From assembly GCA_037441765.1 (NCBI GenBank), contig JBBIRM010000070.1:1-13521 (forward strand): a stretch of DNA of 13,521 nucleotides. Reading direction: 5' to 3'. The DNA comes from JBBIRM01 sp037441765 (GTDB lineage Bacteria > Desulfobacterota > BSN033 > UBA1163). Under the pieces are notes generated by a model, which was given only the letters and a program-made list of their open reading frames with translations, made no database searches and was not told the DNA's origin. Of this stretch, positions 12,643-13,521 are shown in pieces (within the stretch, counting starts at the first letter, position 1; the number at the start of each line of letters is the position of its first letter). A program made the translations under genes and the position numbers.

Positions 12643-13521
12643 ATGGGCAAAATGGAAATTTACAAGAAATATAAAAAATATCTGGTGCCTTGTTTAACCT
12701 ACTATTATAAAGAGCCTTTGATCGTGGACCGAGGGAGGGGGAAATATCTCTACGATATCGATGGGAAAGAGTATCTTGATTTTTTCGGAGGCCTCGTAAC
12801 AATCAGCGTTGGCCATTGTGATGAGGAGATCACAGAGAAGACCTATCAACAAATGAGAAGGCTTCAACATACCTCAACCCTCTATCAAAATGTCCAGACG
12901 ATCTCCCTCGCTGAGAAACTTGCAGAAATCACTCCTGGTCGGTTGCAGAAGTCCTTTTTCACGAATAGTGGAACAGAGGCAGTAGAGACTGCCATTCTAA
13001 TGGCTAAACTCCACACCCATAGTCATGAAATTATCTCTTTAAGGCATAGTTATAGCGGAGCCTCCTGCTTAGCAATGAACCTTTCAGGCCTTGGGAATTG
13101 GCGTCTTGTCGAAAGTCTCTTTCCTGGCATTAAACACGCTCATAATCCTTACTGTTTTCGCTGCGCCTTTGGGAGGAAGTATCCAGATTGCGACCTCCAA
13201 TGTGCAAAGGATGTAAAGGAGTTGATCGAGACCACTACCTCAAAACATCCTGCTGCCTTTATCGCAGAGCCCATTCAGGGGCTTGGTGGATTTATTACCC
13301 CACCAAAGGAATATTTTAGAGAGGTGGTCTCCATCGTCAGGCAGTATGGAGGCCTCTTTATCTGTGATGAGGTTCAGACAGGATGGGGCAGGACAGGAGG
13401 GAAATGGTTTGGGATAGAACATTGGGGTGTAGATCACGATATTATCCTTATCAATAAAAAAAAAAACAATGGTCTCCCTGTTGGGATCACAATCTCCACC
13501 CCTGAGGTGGGGAATTCATTT
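12643..13521 (+). CDS. class III PLP aminotransferase (alanine-glyoxylate/AGXT2-like), 3' end outside window
   Basis: The first 293 residues of a fold-type I, class III transaminase moving an amino group from an amino acid or omega-amine to a keto acid. Visible: FFTNSGTEAVETA (phosphate cup, 105-117), HSYSGAS (135-141, where HxYHG is usual), IAEPIQGLGGFITPP (207-221), and CDEVQTGWGRTG (241-252) with D242 for the pyridine nitrogen. The Schiff-base lysine should be K272, in INKKKNNGLPVG, where the family has AKG(I/L)GNGLPxG. The alignment has no gap, but residues 271 and 273-275 are replaced by codons from an 11-A run. A Cys cluster, C171/C174/C183/C187, lies in an insertion seen in some members. 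Weak SD AGGA about 10 nt before ATG. Substrate cannot be fixed; alanine, beta-alanine or similar donors are plausible. Confidence 0.9.
   Translation, partial: MGKMEIYKKYKKYLVPCLTYYYKEPLIVDRGRGKYLYDIDGKEYLDFFGGLVTISVGHCDEEITEKTYQQMRRLQHTSTLYQNVQTISLAEKLAEITPGRLQKSFFTNSGTEAVETAILMAKLHTHSHEIISLRHSYSGASCLAMNLSGLGNWRLVESLFPGIKHAHNPYCFRCAFGRKYPDCDLQCAKDVKELIETTTSKHPAAFIAEPIQGLGGFITPPKEYFREVVSIVRQYGGLFICDEVQTGWGRTGGKWFGIEHWGVDHDIILINKKKNNGLPVGITISTPEVGNSF

Noticed and set aside
12817..12834. Palindrome TGTGAT-N6-ATCACA resembling a CRP or Rex site
   Set aside because: It lies inside the aminotransferase coding sequence, in the conserved family region, and the spacing between TGTGA and TCACA is 8, not 6 as both regulators need.

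Overview
The window reads as chromosomal DNA of an anaerobic or facultatively anaerobic Gram-negative-type bacterium. Pointers are a membrane-anchored many-heme cytochrome c, a Rex NADH/NAD+-sensing repressor with a textbook operator, a periplasmic-binding-protein ABC importer of the Liv (HAAT) family, an archaeal-type cupin phosphoglucose isomerase and a methanogen-type thymidylate synthase homologue. This mix is common in Desulfobacterota and related deep lineages, but that placement is inference. Shine-Dalgarno (SD) sites are mostly strong AGGAGG types. No rRNA, tRNA, CRISPR array, prophage or intact insertion sequence was seen.

Layout. (1) 1-80: possible C-terminal end of an upstream gene. 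(2) 259-2472, +: cytochrome c with 16 CXXCH, one CX4CH and one CX3CH site, one N-terminal membrane anchor and a duplicated helical module. (3) 2473-2908: gene-free, holding a weak hairpin, a 163-bp inverted-repeat element resembling a MITE, and the rex promoter and operator. (4) 2909-3550, +: rex, then a clear intrinsic terminator. (5) 3643-4536, +: beta-hydroxyacid dehydrogenase of the GarR/GlxR type, convergent with (6) a two-gene minus-strand operon (5732-4555): cupin isomerase, then isochorismatase-family cysteine hydrolase, joined by an ATGA overlap. (7) Divergent from it, 5976-10619, +: a complete livKHMGF importer operon with a perfect palindrome plus T-run between livK and livH. (8) 10678-11445, -: methanogen-type ThyA-like protein, convergent with livF. 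(9) 11701-12492, +: DUF1445 / D-glutamate-cyclase-family protein. (10) 12552-12635: possible 27-residue ORF. (11) 12643 to the window end, +: N-terminal 293 residues of a class III PLP aminotransferase.

How they may work together. Rex probably controls its own gene and may tune redox genes elsewhere; the cytochrome is the natural electron-transfer partner locally, but no Rex site was found in front of it. The Liv importer, the RutB-like cysteine hydrolase, the hydroxyacid dehydrogenase and the class III aminotransferase could together serve uptake and breakdown of an amide, ureido compound or amino acid through a semialdehyde. This is a hypothesis from gene content, not something the sequence proves. 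The most unusual signals are the Rex operator that encloses rex's own ribosome-binding site, the 18-site cytochrome with variant heme motifs, the MITE-like inverted repeat, the palindrome that may have removed the livH ribosome-binding site, and an 11-A run exactly at the PLP-lysine motif of the aminotransferase.
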